From: CAVVJA01 sp963779485
Lineage (GTDB): Bacteria > Actinomycetota > Actinomycetes > Mycobacteriales > Jatrophihabitantaceae
Length of the DNA stretch: 64,000 nt
Assembly (NCBI GenBank): GCA_963779485.1
Contig: CAVZYJ010000005.1
Span: forward strand, 248,001 to 312,000
Direction of reading: 5' to 3'
This document shows, piece by piece, positions 44,836-54,779 of this stretch. The notes under the pieces are model-generated. The model did no database searches. It saw only the letters and a program-made list of their open reading frames with translations, and was not told the origin of the DNA. A program made the position numbers and the translations under genes. Position 1 is the first letter of the stretch. Each line of letters begins with the position of its first letter.

Positions 44836-44971
44836 TGCCCACTCTCTCCCCCACGCTGCAGCGTCCTGCGCATTCGTGGGACCGCTGCGCCCTACTGAGG
44901 CGCTCAGTCGTCAACTCCCGTCACATGAGCTCGCACGACGCGACGCTGCGGATGCCGCGTACGGTTCGTCC

Positions 44972-45637
44972 GTGGCCGCGCCTCGCCTGATCGCCGCCGC
45001 GCACGGCACCAAATCGGCCGTTGGGCTGGCGACGCTGGCCGAGCTGGCCGACCGGCTCCGCGCCGCGCGGCCGAGGGTGGCTGTCGAGCTGTGCTATCTC
45101 GACGTGGCCGAGCCAAGCCTGCGCGCCGCCTTGGACCGCTGCTCGGGGCCGTCGGTGGTCGTGCCGATGCTGCTGTCGAGCGGTTACCACGTCACGCAGG
45201 ACATTCCGACCGTGACCGCCGGCCGGCCCGACGTCCGGGTGGCAGATCGGCTCGGCCCCCACCCCCTGCTGAGCGCGGCCCTCGTCGACCGGCTGGCCGA
45301 GGTGGCTGGCGAGGCGGCCGACTCGATTGCGCTGGCCGCGTCCGGATCGAGCCACCCGGCCGCAGCCCTCGATCTTGCCCAGGCGGCCGACGATCTGGCC
45401 GATCGGATGCAGCGAACGGTCGTTCCGGTCACGCTCGACGCCGACCCGGCCGCGCAGATCGCGGAGCTCCGCCGGCGCGGCCCGGTGGCCGTCGCCACCT
45501 ACCTGCTCGCCGAGGGATTGTTTGCCGACCAGGTGCGGGCCGCCGCGCCGGGGCTACCCGTCACGGCCCCGATCGGCGCTCATCCGGCGGTCGTCGACCT
45601 GGTCTGGCGGCGCTACGACGAGGCCGCCGGCGGCTGA
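44972..45637 (+). CDS. CbiX-like sirohydrochlorin chelatase
   Basis: From GTG 44972 the protein has 221 residues. Two CbiX half-domains can be seen: LIAAAHGTKSAVGLATLAEL with its chelating His and VVVPMLLSSGYHVTQDIPTV with the second His, followed by a degenerate repeat (SIALAASGSSHPAAALDLAQ, VAVATYLLAEGLFADQVRAA). The family inserts Co or Fe into sirohydrochlorin. No ribosome binding site is visible, but TACGGT lies 8-13 bp before the GTG, so a leaderless transcript is possible. Earlier in-frame starts exist (44876) but lack family similarity. Confidence 0.82.
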   Translation: MAAPRLIAAAHGTKSAVGLATLAELADRLRAARPRVAVELCYLDVAEPSLRAALDRCSGPSVVVPMLLSSGYHVTQDIPTVTAGRPDVRVADRLGPHPLLSAALVDRLAEVAGEAADSIALAASGSSHPAAALDLAQAADDLADRMQRTVVPVTLDADPAAQIAELRRRGPVAVATYLLAEGLFADQVRAAAPGLPVTAPIGAHPAVVDLVWRRYDEAAGG

Positions 45638-45701
45638 GCGGTCGGGTATGCTCCCGACTCGGACGTCCGCGACGTCTTGCATCCGCGAGATTCGGCGATG
45701 C

Positions 45702-45775
45702 GGCCAGGTAGCTCAGTCGGTATGAGCGACCGCCTGAAAAGCGGTAGGTCGGCGGTTCGATCCCGCCCCTGGCCA
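45702..45775 (+). tRNA. tRNA-Phe (anticodon GAA)
   Basis: A complete 74-nt cloverleaf: acceptor GGCCAGG/CCTGGCC, D-arm GCTC-GAGC, anticodon arm ACCGC-CTGAAAA-GCGGT (anticodon GAA), variable AGGTC and T-arm GGCGG-TTCGATC-CCGCC, with discriminator A at 45775. CCA is not encoded. It lies between the chelatase gene and the convergent PHA depolymerase gene. Confidence 0.95.
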
Positions 45776-45799
45776 CTCACGCAGGAGCACGGTCTCGAG

Positions 45800-46631
45800 C
45801 TATGCGCGGCCGGCCGGTGCGGCCGACAGGAACTCCGCGACCTTGCTCGCGACGGCCGCCGGATCTTCGAGCACGAACAGGTGGCCGCCGCCACGCACGA
45901 CGTGAAGCCTGGCGTTGGGAAGGAGGCGCGCCAGGATGCGCCCGTTGACCACCGGCACGATCGGGTCGTCGTCGCCGGCCAGCACGAGGGTCGGCTGCCG
46001 CAGGCGCCACAGCCACGGCACGCTCGTCCAGCCGGCGATCGAGTAGATCTGCCCGAGGTAGCCGCGAATCGTCGGCCCGTGCGATGAACCAGGCCGGCGT
46101 CCCGTGCAGCAGCGCATCGGGGTCGCGGCGCGCCGCTCCTCCGTAGATGAGTCCGGCGACGCGCCGGTAGCGATCGGGCTGGAAGTAGCGGCGCGGGGTG
46201 GCCAGCTCCCACAGCACCCGCGGCGAGCCCGGGATCCCGCCGAGACCCGGCCCGGTAGCAGCGAGCACCAGCCGCGGACCCGTGTCGGCGCCTGGTGGGC
46301 AAGCTGCTGGGCGACGACGCCACCGAGCGAGACACCGAACACGTCGACCATCCGATAGCCGAGAGCATCGAGCAGCCGCTCCGCCGTTCGCGCGACGCCG
46401 GGCATCCGCCGCGGCCACGTGTACGGCGTCGATGCTCCGACGCCGGGCGCGTCGTAGCTGATCGTCTGAATGCCACGGCGATTCAGCTCGCGCTCGAACG
46501 GCGCGCTCGAGCTCCAGGCTGGCACCAAGGCCGGTGATGATCAGCAGGGGCCGTCCGGTGCCTGACACCGAGGTGCGCAGCCGTAGGCCGTCTGCCTCGA
46601 CGAACCGGACGTCAGGCGAAGGCGCTGACAC
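45800..46631 (-). pseudogene. phaZ: Poly(3-hydroxyalkanoate) depolymerase-like alpha/beta hydrolase, three indels
   Basis: Pieces in two frames join into one 276-residue hydrolase. They are MSAPSPDVRFVEADGLRLRT and LLIITGLGASLEL; then APFERELNRRGIQTISYDAP, GVGASTPYTWPRRMP and the nucleophile VFGVSLGGVVAQQLAH; then RVRRLVLAATGPGLGGIPGS and YFQPDRYRRVAGLIYGG; then GWTSVPWLWRLRQPTLVLAG and the acid/His parts DDDPIVPVVNG and VVRGGGHLFVLED. The breaks are near 46515, 46265 and 46090; the 832-nt length fits a net gain of one base. It matches intracellular medium-chain PHA depolymerases and lies at the end of the PHA operon. Confidence 0.8.
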
Positions 46632-47798
46632 CGGTGATGTCCCTCCCGACGATGAGGGTCTGGATGGTCTCGGTGCCCTCGTAGGTGTGCATCGCCTCGA
46701 TGTCGGCCATGTGCCGCATCACGTGGAAGTCCAGCAGGATGCCGTTGCCGCCGAGCAGATCGCGGGCCTCGGCGATGACCTCCCGGGCCTTGCGGGTGTT
46801 GTTCATCTTGGCGATGGCCGCGATCGTGTCGGTCAGCCGGCCCTCCTCGATCAGCCGGCCGAGCCGCAGGCAGTACAGCTGCATCGAGCAGACCTCGGCG
46901 AGCATCTTGACGAGCTTGTCCTGCACGATCTGGAAGCTGACCAGCGGCTTGCCGAACTGGGTCCGCTGCCGCGCAGTAGTGCGCGGCGATCTCGTAGGCC
47001 GCGGTGGCGTGCCCGAGCGCGCCCCAGGCGACCGCGTTGCGGGTACCGGCGAGCACCCGGGCGGTGTCCTTGAAGCTGTTCGCTCCCGGCAGCCGGTTCG
47101 CCTCCGGAACCTGCACGTCGGTGAGCGTGATCTCGGCCTGCCAGACCGCACGCAGCGACCCCTTGCCCTCGATCTTTCGCGCGTCGTAGCCAGCGGTGCC
47201 CTTCTCGACCAGGAAGCCCTTGACCTGCCCGTCGGCCTCGTCGCGGGCCCACACCACGACGACGTCGGCGATCGTGCCGTTGCCGATCCACTTCTTCGCG
47301 CCGTTGATCATCCACGTGCCGCCGTCGCGGCGAGCGGTCGTCTCGAGCGCGACCGAGTCCGACCCGTGCGTCGGCTCGGTGAGCGCGAAGGCGCCGAGGC
47401 TCTCCAGCTGCGCCATGGCCGGCAGCCAGCGCTGCTTCTGCTCCTCCGAACCGAGCATCGCGATGGACTGCATCGCGAGACCGGCCTGAACGCCGAGGAA
47501 CGTGCCCGAGGCTGCCGTCGCCGCGGTTGAGTTCCATATGCACCAGGCCGCTGGCGATCGGGCTCATCGGCGGGCAGCCGTAACCCTGATGCCGTCGCCG
47601 ACAATGCCCAGACCCGGCCATCTTCTCGATGAGCGGTCGCGGGAATTCGGCGCGCCCCCAGTAGTCGTTGATGACCGGGAGCACTTCGTCGTCGACGAAG
47701 GCTCGGGTGCGTCGAAGGTAGTCGAGCTCCTCGGGGGTGAGCTGGTCGGCGATGCGGAAGTAGTCGGTGCCCAGTGAGCGGCCGATGGTCTCGTACAC
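46612..47798 (-). pseudogene. Acyl-CoA dehydrogenase (glutaryl-CoA dehydrogenase-like), four indels
   Basis: GTG 47798 (behind GAGGAG) begins VYETIGRSLGTDYFRIADQL. The joined protein of 394 residues has FAIL-type motifs: GYGCPPMSPIASGLVHMELN, GSLGTFLGVQ, GAFALTEPTHGSDSVALETT, WMINGAKKWIGNGTIADVVV, RTQFGKPLVSFQIVQDKLVK, and LLGGNGILLDFHVMRHMADI with YEGTETIQTLIVGRDITG at the end. The breaks are an extra T near 47625, a missing C near 47590, an extra G near 47511 and an extra G near 46975. The 1187-nt length agrees. It is encoded between phaC and phaZ and may feed or use acyl-CoA of the PHA cycle. Confidence 0.85.
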
Positions 47799-47808
47799 TG
47801 CCTGCTCC

Positions 47809-49513
47809 TCAGCTGTCGAAGACGTAGGTGCCTGGGGCGTCGACGAGCGGGCGTAGGCCGCCACCGCCAAGTTGCTCCGGCGCGGGCCGCTGCCCGCCGC
47901 AGCGTTCCGCGAGCCACGCGGATACGTCGGTCCACCAGGTGCCCTGATGGGTCTCGGCGCTCTTGAGCCAGCCGGCGGGGTCAGCGGGATTGGTCTTGTT
48001 CACCTGGAAGCTCGCCTTGGGGTTCCCGGGCGGGTTGACCAGTGCGGCGATGTGCCCGCTCGTGGAGAGGACGAACCGCGTCGTGCCGCCGAGCAGTTGC
48101 GTGGTGCGGTAGCAGTTCTGCCAGGGGGTGATGTGGTCGGCGATGCCGGCGACGACGTAGGCGTCGGTGTCGATGCGGGACAGGTCGATCGGCACGCCCA
48201 GAACGTTGATCGCCCCGGCGTCGACGAGCAGGTTGCCCATAGCCAGGTCGACGAAGTCGGCGTGCAGGCCGGCCGCCATCCGAGTCGTGTCTGCGTTCCA
48301 GAACAGGATGTCGAAGGCCGGCGGTTTCTTGTCGAGCAGGTAGTTGTTCACCCAGTAGTTCCAGATCAGATCGCCAGGGCGCAGCCAGGCGAAGACCTCG
48401 GCCAGTGCGCGGCCGTCGAGGTAGCCGCGGCGCTTGGACTGCGCCTTCGCGAGCTCGGCGAGGCGGCGGTCGGTCACAGCCGACGCGATGCCGGCGCGCG
48501 CGGTGTCGATCACAGTCACAGCGAGGCCGACCGCCGCCAGCCGATCCTGCCGACCGGTCGCCGCGAGATAGCCGGCCGTCATGGCGGTGAGGATGCCGCC
48601 GGAGCAAACGCCGGTCAGCGCGGTGCGCTCAACGCCGGTGATCCGCTCGACCGCGTCCATCGCGTCCAGGATGGCTCGGACGTAGGTGTCGAAGTTCCAG
48701 GACGCATGCCGCGCGTCCGGGTTGCGCCAGGACAGCACGAAGACCTGCTGACCCTCGCGCAGCAGGAATTCGACCAGGCTGCGGCCGGCCGCCATGTCGA
48801 GCGCGTAGTACTTGTTGATCGTCGGCGGGACGAGCACCAGCGGCACCTCGCGGACCTGCTCCGTCTGCGGCGCGTACTGGATCAGCTCGAACACCTCGGT
48901 GCGGAGCACGACCGAGCCGGGCGTGGTGGCGAGGTTGCGGCCTACTTCGAACGCCGCCTGGTCGACCATCTCCGGGATCCGCGGCCGCGACGCGAGGTCG
49001 CGCGCCAGCCGGGATCCGCCGCGAAGCAGGTTGATCCCGGCACTGTCGATCGCCGCCTTGGCTGATGACGGATTGACCAGCGGCACGTTGCTGGGTGCGC
49101 ACGCCTCGACAAGGTTTTCCGCCAGGAACCGCATCCGCTGCTCATCGCGCCATGCCGAGCTCTGCGTCTCCGACGAGCTGCCCGACGGTCTGCCCGCCCG
49201 CGAGGTAGGCCTGTAGGAGCCGGCGCAGCAGCGGGTTCTCCGTCCATGCTTCGTCGACGAAGCGGCGATCCCGCTTGGACGGGGCTGCGGTCGACGTGCC
49301 GATCAAGATCCGGCCGAGCTCGGCGCCGAATGAGCCCACCCGACGCAGCGTCACACCCGGGCGGCGAGACAGATTCACAGCCAGCTTCGCTGTCGACATG
49401 TCCGGCGCGAACCTGCGCGTCGTGCCGAGCGCGGCGTCGATGAGCAGAGCGTCGAGCGGCGCGGCCTGGTCGGCGAGCTCGGCGGCCTCGTCCGGAGTGA
49501 GCGACGCGGTCAC
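47809..49513 (-). pseudogene. phaC: Poly(3-hydroxyalkanoate) synthase, one-base insertion
   Basis: GTG 49513 overlaps the ligase stop (GTGA). The N-terminal part has FVDEAWTENPLLRRLLQAYL, ending at GDAELG near 49155, where one extra base breaks the frame. The rest reads WRDEQRMRFLAENLVEACAP, VLVPPTINKYYALDMAAGRS, the nucleophile box LTGVCSGGILTA (Cys), WNYWVNNYLLDKKPPAFDIL, GIADHITPWQNCY (Asp) and STSGHIAALVNPPG (His). Corrected length is 567 residues, fitting class I-type PhaC. It polymerises (R)-3-hydroxyacyl-CoA. Probably intact in the organism. Confidence 0.87.
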
Positions 49514-51036
49514 GATTCGGTCCGGTTCGTCGCGCCGGCCGGCGCGGATTCCGGCACCTTGATTTCCCGTTTGAGAATCTTCCCGGTAGGCCCCTTGGGC
49601 AGGGTGTCGACGAACCACACCACGCGGGGGTACTTGTAGGCCGCGACCTGCCCCTTCACGTAATCGCGCAGCTGGTCGGTAGTGATGGTCGCGCCGGGCT
49701 TGAGCGCGACCGCGGCGGCGACCTCCTCACCCAACTGCGGGTGGGGCACGCCGATCACCGCCGCCTCGGCCACCTCCGGATGCTCATAGAGCACCTCTTC
49801 GATCTCGCGCGGGTAGATGTTGAACCCGCCGCGGATGATCAGGTCTTTCTTGCGGTCCACGATGTAGTAGTAGCCGTCCTCGTCCATCCGGCCGATGTCA
49901 CCGGTACGGAACCAGCCGTCGGCCGAGAGCACCTCAGCGGTGGCCTCGGGCTTGTTCCAGTAGCCCTTCATAATGTTGTGCCCGCGGATCGCGATCTCCC
50001 CGACCTCACCTTGCGGAACTTCTTCGCCCGAGGTGTCCACCACCCGCATCTCCACCCCGCGGATCGGGGTGCCGATCGAGCCGGCCTTACGCTCCCGATC
50101 GGGGTGGTTGAAGCAGGCGACCGGGGACGTCTCGGACAGGCCATAGCCCTCCAGCACGGTGCAGCCGAAGGCGTCCTCGAACTGGTGCAGCACCTCCACC
50201 GGCATGGCCGCGCCGCCGGAAATGCACACCCGCAACGCTCCGAGATCGGCGTCGGCGCGATCTGGCACGGCGAGCAGCGCGCTGTACATCGTCGGGACGC
50301 CGGCGAACACCGTCGCGTGATGGTCGGCAAGAAGCGCCAGCGCCTGCTTCGGGTCGAAGCGTGGAAGTAGCGACAGCGACGCGCCAGCGCTGATCGCCGC
50401 GTTGAGCGTGCAGGTCTGGCCGAACGAGTGGAACAACGGCAGGCCGCCGAAGATCACATCGTTCGGGCCGACCTCGAGCAGGTCGCTTCGGGTGACAGCC
50501 ACGTTGTTGATCAGGTTTTCGTGTGTCAGCTCGGCACCCTTCGGCCGACCCGTGGTTCCCGACGTGTACAGCAGCACCGCCGTGTCGTCCTTGGCGCGGT
50601 CGACGACCGGCCACGCGGGCGACACCCCCGCCAGCTGGTCGGCGAACGACACCGGATCCACCATGACGACCTCGGCGCTGGCCCGGGCCGCCCCGGCGGC
50701 CACCTCATCGCCCGTCGTGTGCCAGGCGAAGATCAGCGGTGCACCGGAGTCGTCCAGGTAGAAGGCGACCTCGCGGGCTTTCAGCAGCGGGTTCATCGGG
50801 ACAACGACGCCACCGGCCCGCAGCACGCCGTAGTACACGGCCGCGAACTCCGGCACGTTCGGCAGCATGATCCCAACCGGCTGCCCCGGCACGACGCCGC
50901 GGCGCGCGAGTAGCCCGGCAACTCGCGCGCTCGATTCGTCCAGATCGCGGTAGCTGACAGTTTTGTCGCCGAGGCGGATGACGACACGGTCCGGGTGTTC
51001 GGTGGCGTTATGGGGGAGATTGGCGGCAAGGTTCAT
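49510..51036 (-). CDS. Acyl-CoA synthetase (long-chain fatty acid-CoA ligase family)
   Basis: The protein has 508 residues from ATG 51036, behind AGGGGATGCC. ANL-superfamily motifs are complete: VLLYTSGTTGRPKGAELTHE (P-loop), LEGYGLSETSPVACFNHPDR, DGWFRTGDIGRMDEDGYYYI and IIRGGFNIYPREIEEVLYEH, with the C-terminal catalytic Lys in GPTGKILKREIKV. It activates fatty or aromatic acids as acyl-AMP and transfers them to CoA. Its overlap with phaC suggests that it supplies acyl-CoA for polymer synthesis. Chain-length preference cannot be told. Confidence 0.9.
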   Translation of the reverse strand: MNLAANLPHNATEHPDRVVIRLGDKTVSYRDLDESSARVAGLLARRGVVPGQPVGIMLPNVPEFAAVYYGVLRAGGVVVPMNPLLKAREVAFYLDDSGAPLIFAWHTTGDEVAAGAARASAEVVMVDPVSFADQLAGVSPAWPVVDRAKDDTAVLLYTSGTTGRPKGAELTHENLINNVAVTRSDLLEVGPNDVIFGGLPLFHSFGQTCTLNAAISAGASLSLLPRFDPKQALALLADHHATVFAGVPTMYSALLAVPDRADADLGALRVCISGGAAMPVEVLHQFEDAFGCTVLEGYGLSETSPVACFNHPDRERKAGSIGTPIRGVEMRVVDTSGEEVPQGEVGEIAIRGHNIMKGYWNKPEATAEVLSADGWFRTGDIGRMDEDGYYYIVDRKKDLIIRGGFNIYPREIEEVLYEHPEVAEAAVIGVPHPQLGEEVAAAVALKPGATITTDQLRDYVKGQVAAYKYPRVVWFVDTLPKGPTGKILKREIKVPESAPAGATNRTES

Positions 51037-51350
51037 GGCATCCCCTTGATGAGCGCTGATGGGGTCAGGCCAAATCGTCATCCGCGGCACCCGCCGAAGC
51101 GATAGGCGAGAGCAACGAATCGCGAACCGAATCTAGTCCTCGGGCACAACGAGCAGAGCTAGTCGGCCTGGGCTGATCGGCGGAACCGGAGGCAGCCACT
51201 CATGGCCGCAGCGCACGACACCGGGTCCCAAGTCCGTGCCACGAGCACGACGCCACGCCGACAGCGGGACGCTCCAATGGACGCCATACGCTGCGCAGGA
51301 GCGGGAGATCGAGGGCAACCAGTCGCTGACTCCGGCCGGAAGGCGGTGCG
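51037..51350. other. Divergent promoter region, no gene recognised
   Basis: This 314-bp gap separates the acyl-CoA ligase and the adenylate kinase-like gene. Frames present have no family match. GGAAGGCG at its right end is the ribosome binding site of the next gene. Confidence 0.4.
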
Positions 51351-51923
51351 ATGAACATCCTCCTGATCGGCCCGCCGGGCTCGGGGAAGGGGACGCAGGG
51401 CGCGCGTGTGGCCGATGCCCTCGGGCTGGAACACATCGCTGTCGGTGACGCGCTGCGGGCGGAGGTAGCAGCTGGCACCCAGCTAGGCGAGCAGCTGAAG
51501 CAACACCTCGACCGGGGCGAGCTGGCGCCGGACGAGCTGGTGATGCAGCTGGTCGTGCCACCGGCTCTGGCCGCGTCGGCCAGTCGCGGCTACGTGCTCG
51601 ACGGCTTTCCACGGTCGGTGCCGCAGGCCGCCGAGGCGCGCAAGCTGGCCGCGCCCGCGCAGGCGCGGCCCGATCTCGTCGTCTACCTCGACGCGCCGGC
51701 CGACGTGCTGGTGCAGCGGCTCCTGGCCCGATCCCAGGCACAAGGACGTTCGGACGACACCGAGGAGGTGATCCGCCGCCGTCTGCGCATCTTCGAGGAG
51801 GCGACGGCGCCGCTGCTCGCCTACTACCGCGACGAGGGGCTGGCCCGAGTCGTAGACGCGACCCGATCGCCCGATGAGATAACCGAGGTGATCCTCGCCC
51901 TGGCGGCGGCGGATGCACCGTGA
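51351..51923 (+). CDS. Adenylate kinase / nucleoside monophosphate kinase
   Basis: The protein has 190 residues from ATG 51351. Motifs: P-loop ILLIGPPGSGKGTQGARVAD, NMP-binding HIAVGDALRAEVAAGTQLGE, the signature GYVLDGFPRSVPQAAEARKL, VVYLDAPADVLVQRLLARSQ and a short LID region AQGRSDDTEEVIRRRLRIFE. It is the short-LID type without zinc Cys residues. The main adk of actinobacteria lies in the secY ribosomal operon, so this stand-alone gene may be a second copy. It is convergent with the MFS gene. Confidence 0.88.
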   Translation: MNILLIGPPGSGKGTQGARVADALGLEHIAVGDALRAEVAAGTQLGEQLKQHLDRGELAPDELVMQLVVPPALAASASRGYVLDGFPRSVPQAAEARKLAAPAQARPDLVVYLDAPADVLVQRLLARSQAQGRSDDTEEVIRRRLRIFEEATAPLLAYYRDEGLARVVDATRSPDEITEVILALAAADAP

Positions 51924-52009
51924 CATCCCGGTTCGCGAGGCCACGCGATCGAGGCAGAGTTTCGGGCTCGCCGTCGAGATCGAAGGCAACACCGCGCGGC
52001 CTCGGCGCG

Positions 52010-53731
52010 CTATCGGCCCCCGGGTGGTCGAGCCGCCGGAACTGCGCCGTCGGCGCGGCTCACCCCGTCGGCGGCAGACCGCCCGGCGGAAGCGACCACT
52101 GCCCCGTCCGGCCCGGCTGCCGCATGCCCGTCCTGGCTCGCGGCGGCGGCCGCGGCTGCGCCGGCGTCAGCCCGAGCTTGCTCTATGCCGGACATCTGCC
52201 GGAGCGGAACTTCCTTCATCATGAGCGAAAGCACGAACGCGCCGACGAGCACGCACGCGCCGACGAGGAACACGAGGTTCATCGCGTCGGAGAACCCGGC
52301 CAGGATCGGCTCCTTCACCGCCGGAGGCAGCGACTGGATGTTCGAGGTGTTGTTGAGATTGATCGCACCGGCCGGAACCCGGACTCCGGCCGCCTGGAAT
52401 CGTTCGGCGATCTTCGTCGGCGCGGTCGAGAACAGGATGGACAGGAACACTGCCGTCCCGAGTGAGCCGCCGAGCTGGCGGAAGAACGTCACGGACGACG
52501 TGGCGACTCCCATGTCGCGCACCGGCACGGCGTTCTGCATCGCGAGGATGATCGACTGCATGTTCAGGCCGAGACCGGCACCGAACACGATCATGTAGAG
52601 GTCGGTCTGCCAGAGCGGCGTGTGGGCGCCGATCGTGTACAGCAGGAGCATGCCGATGACGAGCAAGGCGCTGCCGATGATGGGAAAGATCCGGTAGCGC
52701 CCGGTGCGGGAGGTGATCTGGCCGGCGATCATCGACGCGGCCATGATGCCGGCCACCATCGGCAGGATCAGCAGCCCTGCCTCGGTCGGCGACGCCCCCT
52801 TGACGATCTGCAGGTACAACGGGATCGAGGCCACGCCACCGAATAGGCCGACACCGATGATGGTCGACTGCGCGGACCCGACCGCGAACACCCGGTTGCG
52901 GAACAGTCGAAGGGGGATCAAGGCATCGTCACCCATCCGGCCCTCGACGTATACGAAACCGACGAGCCCGGCCAGCCCGACCAGGTAGCAGGCGAAGGCG
53001 ACCGGCGACGCCCAGCCCCATAGCCGACCCTGCTCGGCGACGATGAGCAGCGGAACGAGCCCGACGACCAGCGCGGTGGCACCTAGCCAGTCGATGCGGT
53101 GGTCGCGCCGCTGATGGCTCATGTGCAGGGTCCGGTTGACGACGATCAGGGCGACGAGCCCGATCGGGATGTTGATGTAGAAGATCCAGCGCCACCCGGT
53201 GATGCCGAGGATGCTCTGCTGACCGGCGAAGAAGCCGCCGACGACCGGACCCAGCACGCTGGAGGTGGCGAAGACGGCCATGAAGTAGCCCTGATAGCGG
53301 GCGCGCTCGCGGGGCGCGATCAGGTCACCCATGATCGCCAACGCTAGGGAGAACAGCCCGCCGGCGCCGATGCCCTGAAACGCCCGGAACGCGGCCAGCA
53401 TGTACATGTTCTGGGCCAGGCCACACAGCGCCGATCCGACAAGGAAGATCGTGATGGCGATCATGAACAGCGGCTTGCGCCCGTAGATGTCGGACAGCTT
53501 GCCGTAGAGCGGCGTCGTGATCGTCGAGGTGATCAAGAATGCCGTCGTGACCCAGGCTTGGGCGGACAGGCCGTTGAGATCGTCGCCGATCGTGCGGATC
53601 GCTGTAGCCACGATCGTCTGGTCGAGCGCGGCGAGGAACATGCCGAGCATCAGACCGGTGAGAATGGTGAGGATTTGCTTGTGGGTCAATGCACCGTCAG
53701 TCGCAGGCGCGGTGGCGGAAGTCGAAGACAT
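52010..53731 (-). CDS. MFS multidrug efflux transporter, DHA2 (14-TMS) type
   Basis: The protein has 573 residues from ATG 53731, behind GGAGGAGG. Fourteen membrane helices can be traced. Motifs: MLGMFLAALDQTIVATAIRT in TM1, LYGKLSDIYGRKPLFM (motif A), FRAFQGIGAGGLFSLALAIM (motif B) and SSVLGPVVGGFFAGQ (motif C, antiporter). A 50-residue disordered Ala/Gly/Asp-rich C-terminus is unusual. The start shares one base with the upstream MarR stop (TGATG), so the pair is coupled. Proton-driven drug export is expected; the drug is unknown. Confidence 0.92.
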   Translation of the reverse strand: MSSTSATAPATDGALTHKQILTILTGLMLGMFLAALDQTIVATAIRTIGDDLNGLSAQAWVTTAFLITSTITTPLYGKLSDIYGRKPLFMIAITIFLVGSALCGLAQNMYMLAAFRAFQGIGAGGLFSLALAIMGDLIAPRERARYQGYFMAVFATSSVLGPVVGGFFAGQQSILGITGWRWIFYINIPIGLVALIVVNRTLHMSHQRRDHRIDWLGATALVVGLVPLLIVAEQGRLWGWASPVAFACYLVGLAGLVGFVYVEGRMGDDALIPLRLFRNRVFAVGSAQSTIIGVGLFGGVASIPLYLQIVKGASPTEAGLLILPMVAGIMAASMIAGQITSRTGRYRIFPIIGSALLVIGMLLLYTIGAHTPLWQTDLYMIVFGAGLGLNMQSIILAMQNAVPVRDMGVATSSVTFFRQLGGSLGTAVFLSILFSTAPTKIAERFQAAGVRVPAGAINLNNTSNIQSLPPAVKEPILAGFSDAMNLVFLVGACVLVGAFVLSLMMKEVPLRQMSGIEQARADAGAAAAAAASQDGHAAAGPDGAVVASAGRSAADGVSRADGAVPAARPPGGR

Positions 53732-54327
53732 CAGCAGCCTCCTCCGGGGGTCGAGGCCGGAGTGGCCACGCCGTACAACTCGGAACGGTATTTCTCGAAG
53801 TCGACGGTCAGCCGGCCGAGGAGCGACGCGAGCTGCCGGCAGTCCTCCTCCGACCAATCCCGCAGCATCATCGCCATGTGGCGGCTACGGACGTCGAGCT
53901 GCTGGCTGTACACCGTGCGCCCCTCGTCGGTCAGGACGAGCAGCGAGGCGCGGCCATCGTCCGGGTCGGCCTCGCGCTTCACGAGGCCGGCCTTGACTAT
54001 CGAGGCCACTTGCCGGCTCACCGTCGACGGATCGGATTGGATCAGCTCGGCGAGCTCGCCGGCCCGCAGCGGGCCCTCGACGGCCAAGCGGGCCAGGACG
54101 ATGTGCGCCGACCAGGCGACGTCGTGCTCGGTTGCGGCGACGAACTGGGCCTTGGCGCGATGGAAAGACCTCATGAGCGACGAGATGCACGACCCCAGCT
54201 CGCGGACCTCTGCCTCGCTCGGGCCGCCGGGTGGAACCTCGACCGACTGCGCGAACGGAGGTGCCGACGTCGCCGCGGCGGGCCGCGGCGGCGCGACGTA
54301 GTCCAGCTGGGGGCCAGCGGAGATCAC
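53731..54327 (-). CDS. MarR-family regulator of the efflux pump
   Basis: From GTG 54327, with AAAGGG 8 nt upstream, the protein has 198 residues (TTG 54354 would add nine). After a 40-residue Pro/Ala-rich N-terminus comes the MarR fold: CISSLMRSFHRAKAQFVAAT, VLARLAVEGPLRAGELAELI, QSDPSTVSRQVASIVKAGLV and the wing KREADPDDGRASLLVLTDEG. It is transcribed ahead of the MFS gene and coupled to it, the usual design for a self-repressing efflux operon. The likely operator is at 54357-54373. Confidence 0.88.
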   Translation of the reverse strand: MISAGPQLDYVAPPRPAAATSAPPFAQSVEVPPGGPSEAEVRELGSCISSLMRSFHRAKAQFVAATEHDVAWSAHIVLARLAVEGPLRAGELAELIQSDPSTVSRQVASIVKAGLVKREADPDDGRASLLVLTDEGRTVYSQQLDVRSRHMAMMLRDWSEEDCRQLASLLGRLTVDFEKYRSELYGVATPASTPGGGC

Positions 54328-54356
54328 TGGGGAACCCTTTGATGTCGTATACAACT

Positions 54357-54373
54357 ACTTGCTCTATACAAGT
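54357..54373. promoter_or_regulatory. Operator/promoter region of the marR-MFS operon
   Basis: ACTTG-CTCTATA-CAAGT (54357-54373) is an inverted repeat with 5-bp arms. The related GTATACAACTA lies next to it (54348-54358), giving two TTGTATA units on the minus strand. This AT-rich block directly upstream of the regulator fits a MarR operator overlapping the promoter. Confidence 0.55.
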
Positions 54374-54566
54374 ATTCACCCGCTCTTCGCCATCTGGCAA
54401 CCTGGGCGAGGTCGTCCGCGGTCGTAGGCACTCTCAGTAGCCACGACGTCAGTCGAAGGCAGCACGGATGCTCGGAGGGTCGCCCGACGCGGAGTCCGCG
54501 GAGAAGCGAAGAGCGCCGCACCGACGACTGGCCGGACCAGCGGATGCGGCGCGCCTACGGTGTGGA

Positions 54567-54779
54567 TCAGCTCTCGACTGTGGCGTTCGTGTTGCCTTCG
54601 AGCAGCGCCCGCACTTCCGATTCACGGTAACGCCGGTGCCCGCCGAGGGTACGGATGGAGGTCAGCTTGCCGGCCTTGGCCCAGCGAGTGACCGTCTTTG
54701 GGTCCACGCGAAACAGCGTGGCCACCTCCGATGGGGTCAGCAGTGGCTCCGACTCCGGACGGTGACGTGAGTGTGTCAT
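54567..54779 (-). CDS. bldC: BldC-like MerR-type DNA-binding protein
   Basis: The protein has 70 residues from ATG 54779, behind GAAGGGGG. It is a single winged helix: PLLTPSEVATLFRVDPKTVT, RWAKAGKLTSIRTLGGHRRY, RESEVRALLEG. It is nearly identical in layout to BldC, a small regulator that binds direct repeats as head-to-tail oligomers and controls development in Streptomyces. The location near purM and DUF3073 is conserved across actinobacteria. The last ten residues are polar and variable. Confidence 0.9.
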   Translation of the reverse strand: MTHSRHRPESEPLLTPSEVATLFRVDPKTVTRWAKAGKLTSIRTLGGHRRYRESEVRALLEGNTNATVES

